Assembly: GCF_036840915.1 (NCBI RefSeq)
Contig: NZ_CP085725.1
Location: forward strand, 930,001-994,000
Length of the DNA: 64,000 nucleotides
Reading direction: 5' to 3'
DNA from: Flavobacterium hankyongi
GTDB lineage: Bacteria > Bacteroidota > Bacteroidia > Flavobacteriales > Flavobacteriaceae
The notes beneath the pieces are model-generated. The model worked only from the letters and a program-made list of their open reading frames with translations, searched no databases and was not told the origin of the DNA. Positions 7,029 through 15,380 of the stretch are shown piece after piece. Each line of letters begins with the position of its first letter. Positions within the stretch are counted from its first letter, which is position 1. Made by a program: the position numbers and the translations under genes.

Positions 7029-9359
7029 TTATCCAATCACATCAAGCTTCGCAAAACGAAGCAATAATTTCTTGATTCCTCCTACTTCAAATCTAATTTC
7101 TGCTTTTTTATCGGCGCCAGCTCCTTCAAGGTTTAATACTTCACCTTTTCCAAAACGTTCGTGCATAACTATATTGCCAGGAACTAACTTGTTATCAAAT
7201 AAATTAGTGTTTCCTGACGATGTATTTCCAACAGGCTTTAACTTTCGGATATTTAAATTTGGCTTAGGTTCGTTGTTTGTAATATACTTAGGTGGAGTAC
7301 CTGAAACAGGTTTACTCGAGCGTAATTTTGACTTATCTACATCACCAAAAATATCAGCGTCAAAACTTGGCTTGTAACGGTAATTTGTTTCGACTGGAGT
7401 TAAATATTCTAAATACTTTCCATTAATTTCTTCAACAAAACGTGATGGTTCACTATCCACCAATTTTCCCCAACGATAACGCGATTGCGCATATGTCAGA
7501 TATGCTTGATGCTCAGCACGTGTTAGTGCTACATAAAACAAACGACGTTCTTCTTCGAGTTCACTTCGAGTATTCATACTCATCGCACTGGGAAATAAAT
7601 CTTCTTCCATTCCTACAATAAAAACCGTAGGGAATTCTAATCCTTTTGCTAAGTGAATGGTCATTAAAGCTACTCGGTCATCATCACCAGTGTCATTATC
7701 TAAATCGGTTGCAAGAGCCACATCTTCTAAAAACTCAGATAAAGCACCACGAGCCCCATCGATTTCTTTTTGACCTTCAATGAAATCTTTTATACCATTT
7801 AGTAATTCTTCAATATTTTCAATACGGGCAATACCTTCGGGAGTTCCATCTTTTTTTAATTCTTGAATCAAACCTGTTTTTTTAGTTACATGATCAGTCA
7901 AGAAAAAAGCATCTTGATTTTCATTGATAATTTGGAAACTCTTAATCATCGTTACAAAATCCTGCAACTTTTGTTTGGTTCCTGAATTCAGTTTTAAATC
8001 AATCTTATCAATATTTTCCATCACTTCAAAAATGGAACGTTTGTAGTGATTTGCAGCAACAGTTAGTTTCTCAACCGTAGTATCCCCTATTCCACGTGCT
8101 GGATAATTTATAACCCTAACTAAGGCTTCCTCATCTTTAGGATTTATGACTAAACGCAAATAGCACAAAACATCTTTTATTTCCTTGCGTTGATAAAACG
8201 ATAAGCCTCCATATATTCTGTATGGAATATCTCTTTTACGCAACGCATCTTCCATCGCACGTGATTGTGCATTGGTACGATATAAAATAGCAAACTGACC
8301 GTTGTGCATTTGCTTTTGCATCTTTTCTTCAAAAATTGTTGATGCTACAAAACGTCCTTCTTCACCATCTGTCAAACTACGATGTACCTTAATTTTTGGT
8401 CCGTCATCATTAGCCGTCCAAACAACTTTATCGAGTTTCGTTTTATTATTGTCAATGACATTATTAGCAGCTTCAACAATATTTTTAGAGGAGCGATAAT
8501 TTTGTTCCAATCGGTACATTTTTACACCTTCATAATCCTTTTGAAAGTTTAAAATATTATTAATGTTTGCTCCACGGAATGCATAAATACTTTGCGCATC
8601 ATCTCCAACTACACAAATGTTCTGAAATCTATCCGAAAGTGCTCGAACAATCAAATATTGAGAGTGATTTGTATCTTGATACTCATCAACCAAAATATAT
8701 CTAAAACGATCTTGATACTTCATTAACACATCTGGAAAACGTGTTAGTAGTTCATTGGTTTTCAATAATAAGTCATCAAAATCCATAGCACCAGATTTGA
8801 AACAACGCTCCACATAGTTTTGATAAATTTCACCTAAACGAGGTTTTTTACTCATGGCGTCAGCCTCTTGCAATTCAGGATTATTGAAGTAGGCTTTAAC
8901 AGTAATCAAACTGTTTTTATATTGAGAAATACGGCTTAAAACCTGTTTTGGTTTATAAACATCTTTATCTAATTGCATTTCTTTAATAATCTGCCCAATC
9001 AAGCGAACAGAATCCTGAGAATCATAAATAGTAAAATTGGAAGGATAACCTAATTTTTCTGATTCGATACGTAAAATTTTAGCAAAAACCGAATGAAAGG
9101 TTCCCATCCAGAGGTTTTTAGCTTCATTGTTTCCAACAATATCTGCAATACGCTTTTTCATTTCGCGTGCTGCCTTGTTAGTAAACGTTAATGCTAAAAT
9201 ATTAAACGCGTCGACTCCTTGATTCATCAAGTTGGCGATACGAACTGTTAATACCCTTGTTTTACCTGAACCTGCTCCAGCAATAACAATCATTGGTCCA
9301 TCTTTTTGTAGGACTGGTGCTTGCTGTGCTTCATTAAGTTGACTTATATATTTTTGCAT
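7029..9359 (-). CDS. uvrD: UvrD/PcrA-type superfamily 1 DNA helicase
   Basis: A 776-residue SF1A 3'-5' helicase. From the N terminus: Q-motif LNEAQQAPV, Walker A AGAGSGKT, motif Ia LTFTNKAAREM, Walker B VDEYQDTN, motif III VVGDDAQSIYAFRGA, motif IV EQNYRSSKNI, motif V MTIHLAKGLEF and motif VI YVALTRAE. The C-terminal 100 residues are a basic linker plus a small beta domain (VMHERFGKGEVLNL), the PcrA/UvrD tail that contacts RNA polymerase in other bacteria. It unwinds DNA in nucleotide-excision and mismatch repair and clears replication conflicts. A longer reading frame opens with TTG at 9383, but the ATG at 9359 (MQKYISQLN) places the Q-motif correctly and is preferred. Confidence 0.95.
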   Translation of the reverse strand: MQKYISQLNEAQQAPVLQKDGPMIVIAGAGSGKTRVLTVRIANLMNQGVDAFNILALTFTNKAAREMKKRIADIVGNNEAKNLWMGTFHSVFAKILRIESEKLGYPSNFTIYDSQDSVRLIGQIIKEMQLDKDVYKPKQVLSRISQYKNSLITVKAYFNNPELQEADAMSKKPRLGEIYQNYVERCFKSGAMDFDDLLLKTNELLTRFPDVLMKYQDRFRYILVDEYQDTNHSQYLIVRALSDRFQNICVVGDDAQSIYAFRGANINNILNFQKDYEGVKMYRLEQNYRSSKNIVEAANNVIDNNKTKLDKVVWTANDDGPKIKVHRSLTDGEEGRFVASTIFEEKMQKQMHNGQFAILYRTNAQSRAMEDALRKRDIPYRIYGGLSFYQRKEIKDVLCYLRLVINPKDEEALVRVINYPARGIGDTTVEKLTVAANHYKRSIFEVMENIDKIDLKLNSGTKQKLQDFVTMIKSFQIINENQDAFFLTDHVTKKTGLIQELKKDGTPEGIARIENIEELLNGIKDFIEGQKEIDGARGALSEFLEDVALATDLDNDTGDDDRVALMTIHLAKGLEFPTVFIVGMEEDLFPSAMSMNTRSELEEERRLFYVALTRAEHQAYLTYAQSRYRWGKLVDSEPSRFVEEINGKYLEYLTPVETNYRYKPSFDADIFGDVDKSKLRSSKPVSGTPPKYITNNEPKPNLNIRKLKPVGNTSSGNTNLFDNKLVPGNIVMHERFGKGEVLNLEGAGADKKAEIRFEVGGIKKLLLRFAKLDVIG

Positions 9360-9410
9360 TTTGAAGACTTCCTTTGTTTGCAAAAATAACTATAAATATG
9401 AACTATAAAA

Positions 9411-9434
9411 AAGACATTCTAAAAAGAATGTCTT
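9411..9434 (-). terminator. Intrinsic terminator of the 9440-10630 gene
   Basis: On the minus strand AAGACATTCT, a 4-nt TTTT loop and AGAATGTCTT are followed by a run of T. It lies directly downstream of the carboxypeptidase-domain gene and upstream of uvrD. Confidence 0.85.
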
Positions 9435-9439
9435 TGTTT

Positions 9440-10630
9440 TTAATTTACAGATTTACTTTCTAATTCAAGCTTTTTAATAATCTCAGCTTCTTCATCTGTT
9501 AGGACCATCGAATTATTTTTTTTCCAAAATTTATCTGAATATTTATTTCCCCTTTCGTAAAGTGATCTCTCATTATAGACATCTTTCTTGTTGTACACAA
9601 AGTCTTCCTTTTTAAAGTCAGTTACCACTAAATCACTTTTAAATTCGATTACGTCATTATATTTTCTTTTGTTCCAAATTTTAATTTTTCCTCTTCTTGA
9701 ACTAAAAGCTAATAGATAATTGCCTCCATTAGTTACTTTATAAGTTGACTTAACTTTAAGATCAAGCATAGCAGCTTTAACAATGAGTATATTAATAGTT
9801 TTAGAATATTCTAATTTTGATTGATCAGAATTAATTTCTACATCTGTAATTAGATAATTTTCTGGGTTAAAAACCACCGTACCTTTATACAGATACTTTT
9901 TTAATTCTTCTTTTGGTTTAAAATTGATAATATAAACTTCATTTCCTGACTTTTCAACTCTTGATTTTAACTCAAAATCATAATCTTCATATTTTTTTCC
10001 GTCAAAAAGTATTTTTTCAAGAGCACTAAAAGTATATTGTTTTGTAGTAGCTGATCTTACATCTAATCCTGAAGCAACATCAAGTGTTTGATCATCTTCA
10101 CTAATCAGTCTGGCAGCTCTACTTTGATTAACTATTAAATCTGCTTTTGATTTAATCATATGGTAATCTACCAATCCATCTGTAAATCGAGTATATTTAT
10201 CATTTACTTTTACAAATTCACGATAGTAGGTATTCAAAACAATAGGCTTATTAAATCTTGACTTTGAAGTTTCGACTGCCTTATACAACAATTCATTTAT
10301 TGGCTCTTTTGTTACAATTATATCCTCTAGTTCTATTGTATTAGGTTCTAATAAAATAGTATTTGTTTTAGAATCTATTTTATCTAAAGAAATAGTAGTT
10401 GTTTTAAACTCTAAATGTGAAATCAAAATATCAGAATTGCTTGAAGCTACAATTTGAAAAGTTCCTTCATCGTTAGAAACTGTTCCAAAACCTGAATTTT
10501 TAACTGTTATGGTTGCGCTTTGAATAGGTTCATTATTTGTAGTATTTTTTAAATGTAGAATAAAATTTTGTTGAGAAAATAAGTTAGTAATTGAAAAAAG
10601 TAACAGAACAAATAAGATAGTTTTTTTCAT
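9440..10630 (-). CDS. Secreted/surface protein with carboxypeptidase-like regulatory domain
   Basis: A 396-residue protein with a signal peptide (residues 1-19, ending LFSQQ). Residues about 22-100 are a carboxypeptidase-D regulatory-like domain (PIQSATITVKNSGFGTVSNDEG, LISHLEFKT). The rest includes YREFVKVNDKYTRFTDGLVDY and IINFKPKEELKKYLYKGTVV, a region seen in Bacteroidota proteins of unknown function that look like outer-membrane lipoprotein carriers in strand pattern. No catalytic residues are apparent. It has its own terminator and an ATG start at 10630, so it is a single-gene unit. It shares architecture with the protein at 715-2208. Confidence 0.75.
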   Translation of the reverse strand: MKKTILFVLLLFSITNLFSQQNFILHLKNTTNNEPIQSATITVKNSGFGTVSNDEGTFQIVASSNSDILISHLEFKTTTISLDKIDSKTNTILLEPNTIELEDIIVTKEPINELLYKAVETSKSRFNKPIVLNTYYREFVKVNDKYTRFTDGLVDYHMIKSKADLIVNQSRAARLISEDDQTLDVASGLDVRSATTKQYTFSALEKILFDGKKYEDYDFELKSRVEKSGNEVYIINFKPKEELKKYLYKGTVVFNPENYLITDVEINSDQSKLEYSKTINILIVKAAMLDLKVKSTYKVTNGGNYLLAFSSRRGKIKIWNKRKYNDVIEFKSDLVVTDFKKEDFVYNKKDVYNERSLYERGNKYSDKFWKKNNSMVLTDEEAEIIKKLELESKSVN

Positions 10631-10732
10631 AGTCGATTATAAATAAATTGGTGTTATTTCTACAAAGAAAGAAAAAAATTAATCTATTTTATTTGTTAAA
10701 AATTATATTTTTGCACCAAAGAAATCATCATA

Positions 10733-11254
10733 ATGGAGACAAATAAAATAATTGAAATACTTGCTTATACCCTTCCTTCAATAATTACTGGAGCTGTTTC
10801 TTATTATCTTTTTCAAACACATTTTAACAATGAAGAAAAAAGAAGAAAATATTTATTATTGAAAAACACCCAAAAAGACGCACTTCCATTAAAATTACAA
10901 GCCTATGAAAGAATGGCAATTTTTTTAGAAAGAATTCACCCATCGAAATTACTCATTAGAGTTGCTCCTTTTTCATCAGATAAAAAACATTATGAGACAT
11001 TTATTATAGAAAACATTGAACAGGAATTTGAACACAACTTAGCGCAACAAATTTATGTTTCTGATGAGTGTTGGAAAATCATTTTAACTGCAAAAAATAC
11101 TATCATTCAAACTATCCGCAAGACCAACATGAGTGGTGAAATTACAAGTGCCGATAAACTTCGAGAAGTTATTTTAAGTGATTTACTAGAAAATGAATCA
11201 CCTACCACAATTGCATTAGCTTATTTAAAGAAGGAGGTATCTCAACTTATCTAA
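10733..11254 (+). CDS. Membrane-anchored protein of unknown function (DUF7935-like)
   Basis: A 173-residue protein with one N-terminal transmembrane helix (residues 9-27, LAYTLPSIITGAVSYYLF) followed by a basic stop-transfer stretch (NEEKRRKYLLLKN) and a soluble helical domain with QAYERMAIFLERIHPSKLLIR. Conserved single-copy proteins of this pattern occur in Flavobacteriia; I recall no function. TATTTTTG at 10706-10713 matches the -7 consensus, although the nearest TTTG is too close to be its -33 partner. It ends at a strong bidirectional terminator shared with the convergent aminopeptidase. Confidence 0.6.
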   Translation: METNKIIEILAYTLPSIITGAVSYYLFQTHFNNEEKRRKYLLLKNTQKDALPLKLQAYERMAIFLERIHPSKLLIRVAPFSSDKKHYETFIIENIEQEFEHNLAQQIYVSDECWKIILTAKNTIIQTIRKTNMSGEITSADKLREVILSDLLENESPTTIALAYLKKEVSQLI

Positions 11255-11256
11255 AT

Positions 11257-11284
11257 AAAAAACTCCTCAATTGAGGAGTTTTTT
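11257..11284. terminator. Bidirectional intrinsic terminator
   Basis: AACTCCTCAA followed by TTGAGGAGTT, with A4 before and T4-6 after. It lies between convergent genes and overlaps the last two bases of the aminopeptidase stop codon region. Confidence 0.88.
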
Positions 11285-13358
11285 ATTTTATCTCGCTTTT
11301 CAAAAAATTCTGTTCTCTTTCATTTAGTTTAGGTAATAAATCTGTAAAGCCATTTTTAAATTTTTCCTTTTTAAGCATTCCGCGAATGGTATTTTTTGCA
11401 AAAGCTACAAACTGCCATTTATGATGAGTAGTTGCATTAACTAATGATGATAAAACCTTTTCGTCCATAGGATTAATTTGTAATAAAACTTCTAAAGCAT
11501 TCTTTCTAACAGTTGCATCATATTGTGTTGATGCATAATTTAGCAACTCATCATAAAATTTTGGCTTTTCTTCTGGTTTAAAATTTTTATCTAAACAAGC
11601 ATGTAACAACCAAATCGTTCTAAAGCTCTTATCATTATTGCCAATTATATTTTCTGTTGCCGATAAATATTTAGCTCGTTCTTCAGGAAATTCATTGCAC
11701 AATTGCTGGAAAACAATTTCTTTGGTAACATATGAATTGTCTTTTAACAAACTTTCATATTGAGTTTTAAGTTCAACTGGAATTTGTTTTGTCGATTCTG
11801 CTATTGCTTGACGAATTTTTAAATTATTGGAGTTAAATGCTAACTGTAACAATTCCTTTTTCTGTTCAAAAGGCACATCAATTAATTGATAAATAATTTC
11901 TTGAGATAAAATGTAATATTGATTTGATTTTAAAATAGTTAAAAAAATACTTCTTTTGCTTTCAAATGATTGGTTTTGCATTTTCTGTAATTCAAAATAC
12001 TTCTTCATCACTTGATTTTTACTCATCATTGCAATAGCTTTTTGGGCATCAAAAGTCTTAGCCTCTAACCATTCTTTTTTGAATTTTTCTGTATCAAATT
12101 TTGATGAAACTTTTCTAATTTCAGCTAAGAAATTATTAGAATCAACAGTTTTAAATTGATATTTATTGAGATAGTTTTTTACAACTTTTTGAAAGTTTTT
12201 AGCACCAATAGATTCTCTTAAATAATGCAATGCCCAAGCTCCTTTTTTGTAAAATGTAAGTGAACTTGCTTTTTCATTTAAAATTGGAATGGTATCATAT
12301 TTTGATGCTTTTTTAATTTCTTCAGCATTTTTTAATAATTCATATTGAAAATGATTATCTCCAAACAACTGTTTTTCTGCCAATAAAGCATAATATGTTG
12401 CAAAACCTTCTTGCAACCAATGATGTTTACCTTCTTTAGCTGTAATCAAATCACCAAACCAATGATGTGCTAATTCATGAGCGTTAACATTGATATAATT
12501 TTGATCGTTAAAACCAATTTCATCAACTACAAAATCCTGCGAAAATAATGTTGCTGTTGTGTTTTCCATTCCAGCATATAAAAAATCGTGAACAGGAATC
12601 TGCTTATAAACTTCCCATGGATATTTATAACCTGTTTCTTTTTCTAAAAAGTCAAAAATTTGTTTTGAGTATTTGTAAGTTGGTTCAAATTTAGAAGCGT
12701 CTTCAGGTTTATAATATAATACCAAAGGTACATTTGTTGAAGAATACAATATTTTATAATCAAATTGTCCTATGGACAACATAACCAAATACGATGACAT
12801 AGGTTTTTGCATCTCGTATTTCCAGACTTTAGCACTACCTTTTTCATTCATATTCACATTAATCAACTTCCCGTTTGAAACAACCTGATAAAAAGGATTA
12901 AAAGCAATAGAAAGATTAAAAATTACTTTTTCATTTACATCATCAAAACTTGGTAACCAATGTGATGTATATTTTCCTTGTCCTTGTGTCCATATTTGTT
13001 GCACTCCATTAGCAGAATCCCAACCTACAAAATACAAAGTTTGTTTTGGCTTTGCTGAATACAAAAAAGTTAATGCGTTTTTTCCAACTTTATATCCTTG
13101 GAAAAGATTAAGAGTTTTACCCGTATTTTTAAATGGAACCACAACGCCGTTTATACTTACGTCTGTAATTTCCATGTTTTTAGCATCAATTTTAATGGTA
13201 TCAATAGTTTGCTTGACATCAAAATCATATTGAATACTTCCAGAAACTAATTTTTCTGAAGGATATAAACTCAATTGAGCATTCATTTTGGTAAAATCAA
13301 CTTTCTGAATTTGCTGCCCAAATGCAACTACTGATACTAATAGAAAAAAATAACGCAT
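11283..13358 (-). CDS. M1-family zinc aminopeptidase, exported
   Basis: A 691-residue metallopeptidase with a signal peptide (residues 1-14, ending VAFGQQ). The N-terminal beta domain is followed by the exopeptidase motif AGMEN (262-266), zinc motif HELAHHW (His294, Glu295, His298) and the third ligand in LQEGFATY (Glu317). The C-terminal 250 residues are helical repeats of the HEAT/ARM type, usual for this family. It removes N-terminal residues from peptides in the periplasm or at the surface. The ATG at 13358 gives the signal peptide. CAAAAATA at 13378-13385 is a minus-strand TAnnTTTG match and a possible promoter element. Confidence 0.93.
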   Translation of the reverse strand: MRYFFLLVSVVAFGQQIQKVDFTKMNAQLSLYPSEKLVSGSIQYDFDVKQTIDTIKIDAKNMEITDVSINGVVVPFKNTGKTLNLFQGYKVGKNALTFLYSAKPKQTLYFVGWDSANGVQQIWTQGQGKYTSHWLPSFDDVNEKVIFNLSIAFNPFYQVVSNGKLINVNMNEKGSAKVWKYEMQKPMSSYLVMLSIGQFDYKILYSSTNVPLVLYYKPEDASKFEPTYKYSKQIFDFLEKETGYKYPWEVYKQIPVHDFLYAGMENTTATLFSQDFVVDEIGFNDQNYINVNAHELAHHWFGDLITAKEGKHHWLQEGFATYYALLAEKQLFGDNHFQYELLKNAEEIKKASKYDTIPILNEKASSLTFYKKGAWALHYLRESIGAKNFQKVVKNYLNKYQFKTVDSNNFLAEIRKVSSKFDTEKFKKEWLEAKTFDAQKAIAMMSKNQVMKKYFELQKMQNQSFESKRSIFLTILKSNQYYILSQEIIYQLIDVPFEQKKELLQLAFNSNNLKIRQAIAESTKQIPVELKTQYESLLKDNSYVTKEIVFQQLCNEFPEERAKYLSATENIIGNNDKSFRTIWLLHACLDKNFKPEEKPKFYDELLNYASTQYDATVRKNALEVLLQINPMDEKVLSSLVNATTHHKWQFVAFAKNTIRGMLKKEKFKNGFTDLLPKLNEREQNFLKSEIK

Positions 13359-13430
13359 AAATACATTTTGTATGACTCAAAAATAGTTGGATTTTCCGAC
13401 TTTTTGTAAGTTTACGCTAAATTTTAAGAT

Positions 13431-14162
13431 TTGAAACCAAAAGCTATTTTCAACTGGAGCAGCGGTAAAGATTCTGCTCTGGCACTTTATAAAACTTTGC
13501 AGGCAAATGAATTTGAGATTCACTCGTTATTGACCAGTGTAAATAGTCACTACAATCGTATTTCAATGCATGGGGTTCGTGCCGAGCTTCTTGAAAAGCA
13601 AGCTGAGAGTTTGAATTTGCCATTTTATAAAATGGAAATCCCCGAAATGCCTTCGATGGAAACCTATGAAGAAGTGATGCGAAATACTTTAAATAATTTT
13701 AAAGATCAAGGCGTTACTCATTCCATTTTTGGAGATATTTTCCTTGAAGATTTACGAAAATATAGAGAAGAAAAGCTTGAAAATATAGGTTTCACAGGTG
13801 TTTTCCCTCTTTGGAAGATTAACACAACAGATTTAATTCACAAATTTTTAGATTTAGGTTTTAAAACAATTGTTACTTGCGTAAACGAACGTTATTTAAA
13901 TCAAAGCTTTGTAGGAAGAATTATTGATGAACAGTTTATAAATGATTTACCAGATAACGTTGATGTTTGTGGTGAAAATGGAGAATTTCATACTTTTACT
14001 TTTGATGGACCAATTTTTTCAAAACCAATTGAATTTAAAAAAGGTGAAATTGTACATCGCAAATATGAAAAACCAAAAACCTCAGTTTCAAATTCAGGTT
14101 GCGATACTGATGATACTGATTTCGATTATGGATTTTGGTATTGTGATTTAATTCCTAATTAA
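13431..14162 (+). CDS. Dph6-like ATP-pyrophosphatase (adenine nucleotide alpha-hydrolase)
   Basis: A 243-residue PP-loop protein. NWSSGKDSALALY (residues 8-20) is the ATP-binding SGGxDS-type loop, and MHGVRAELLEKQAESLNLPF and SIFGDIFLEDLRKYREEKL are typical of the MJ0570/Dph6 group. In eukaryotes and archaea this group amidates diphthine on elongation factor 2. Bacteria have no diphthamide, so the substrate here is unknown. The start is TTG at 13431 with no usable ATG before the PP-loop. It opens a run with the HEAGH protein, the hydroxylase, recG and a GNAT gene with gaps of 0-6 bp, so all five are probably co-transcribed. Confidence 0.82.
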   Translation: MKPKAIFNWSSGKDSALALYKTLQANEFEIHSLLTSVNSHYNRISMHGVRAELLEKQAESLNLPFYKMEIPEMPSMETYEEVMRNTLNNFKDQGVTHSIFGDIFLEDLRKYREEKLENIGFTGVFPLWKINTTDLIHKFLDLGFKTIVTCVNERYLNQSFVGRIIDEQFINDLPDNVDVCGENGEFHTFTFDGPIFSKPIEFKKGEIVHRKYEKPKTSVSNSGCDTDDTDFDYGFWYCDLIPN

Positions 14163-14168
14163 ATTCTT

Positions 14169-14669
14169 ATGAGTACAACTAAAGAAACAAAGGAAGTAAC
14201 TAAAATATTAGATTTTTTAAACAACATTGGGATTAATGTTATAGAAAAACAATTGCAAAATGACACATTCTTACCTGGATTAGCACTAAGTGCTGAAGGC
14301 ATAGAAATTGATTTCGACAAATTACTTTATCCTGGGGATATTTTACACGAAGCTGGACATATAGCGGTAACTACAAAAGAACAAAGAAATTTAATCGGTA
14401 CAAATGAAATGCCTGAGGAATGGCCAACTCAAGGAGATGAAATAGCCACTATGTTATGGTCATTTTTAGCTTCAGAACATTTAAATCTTCCTATAGATTT
14501 TGTATTTCATCCTAATGGTTATAAAAATCAATCGGAGTGGTTAATCGAAAACTATTCGAAAGGAAATTATATTGGATTACCTCTTTTAGAATGGATGGGA
14601 CTTGCCTCAAAAGAAACCTCCGACACAAATAATTCATTACCAAAAATGGTTAAATGGTTAAGAGATTAA
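14169..14669 (+). CDS. Uncharacterised protein with HEAGH metalloprotease-like motif
   Basis: A 166-residue soluble protein with no signal peptide. ILHEAGHIAV (about residues 58-67) contains HExxH, the zinc-binding helix of zincin metalloproteases. A glutamate 32 residues later (QGDEIATMLWSF) could be the third ligand, as in gluzincins, but this is a guess. The protein is too short for a known protease family that I recognise. It lies 6 bp after the Dph6-like gene and 3 bp before a hydroxylase gene. Confidence 0.55.
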   Translation: MSTTKETKEVTKILDFLNNIGINVIEKQLQNDTFLPGLALSAEGIEIDFDKLLYPGDILHEAGHIAVTTKEQRNLIGTNEMPEEWPTQGDEIATMLWSFLASEHLNLPIDFVFHPNGYKNQSEWLIENYSKGNYIGLPLLEWMGLASKETSDTNNSLPKMVKWLRD

Positions 14670-14672
14670 AAA

Positions 14673-15374
14673 ATGACTGAACTTGTTAGATACATACAAT
14701 TCCCATTGCTTTTTGACAAAAAACTTCTCAAAAACGATGTTAGCAAAGTTTTATCAGATAATTGGGTAAAACATTATAATACTAATGATTATTCGGGTGA
14801 TTGGGATTCCATTGCTTTAATGTCACAAGGAGGAAAGTCAGGGAATATTTATGCTTTACCATCGAATAATGATGAAGTTATTTTTACTGAAGCATTAGAT
14901 AGTTGTTCATATTTCAAAGAAGTAATCAATCAATTCAAATTTCAAAAAACATCAGTTAGACTCCTTCGTTTATCTGTTGGAGCCGAAATTAAACCACATA
15001 AAGATTATTGTCTTGGCTATGAAGACGGCTGTTTTAGAATACATATTCCAATTATAACAAATCCTGAAGTCGAATTTATTCTAGACAATACAAGACTTAT
15101 AATGAATGAAGGCGAATGCTGGTATATCAATGCCAATTTTACGCATTCTGTTGCTAATCGAGGTAAAGAAGATAGAATTCATTTAGTAATTGATGGCATA
15201 CGAAATGAATGGACCGATAATCTTTTCTTCAAAAATGCTAGAAAAGATGGATTTGAGAAAAAAATAGTTCAAAATACTAAAGAAGAAAAGGAAAAAATAA
15301 TTCAGGAATTAAGAAAAATGAATACTCCAGTTGCTGACAAGCTAATTTCTGATTTGTTAAATGAAATAGATTAA
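14673..15374 (+). CDS. Aspartyl/asparaginyl beta-hydroxylase-domain protein
   Basis: A 233-residue Fe(II)/2-oxoglutarate dioxygenase of the aspartyl/asparaginyl hydroxylase type. The double-stranded beta-helix core has AEIKPHKDYCLGY (His and Asp of the HxD iron motif, about residue 110), RIHIPI, WYINANFTHSVANRG and RIHLVIDG (distal His, and Arg for 2-oxoglutarate). The C-terminal 50 residues are charged and helical. Family members hydroxylate Asp/Asn side chains in proteins or peptides; the bacterial substrate is unknown. Three bp after the HEAGH gene, so the two may work together. Confidence 0.82.
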   Translation: MTELVRYIQFPLLFDKKLLKNDVSKVLSDNWVKHYNTNDYSGDWDSIALMSQGGKSGNIYALPSNNDEVIFTEALDSCSYFKEVINQFKFQKTSVRLLRLSVGAEIKPHKDYCLGYEDGCFRIHIPIITNPEVEFILDNTRLIMNEGECWYINANFTHSVANRGKEDRIHLVIDGIRNEWTDNLFFKNARKDGFEKKIVQNTKEEKEKIIQELRKMNTPVADKLISDLLNEID

Positions 15375-15380
15375 TTTTTA

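Noticed and set aside
7072..8499. Plus-strand frames of 65-101 codons within uvrD
   Set aside because: They are antisense to a complete helicase with all motifs and show no family features of their own.
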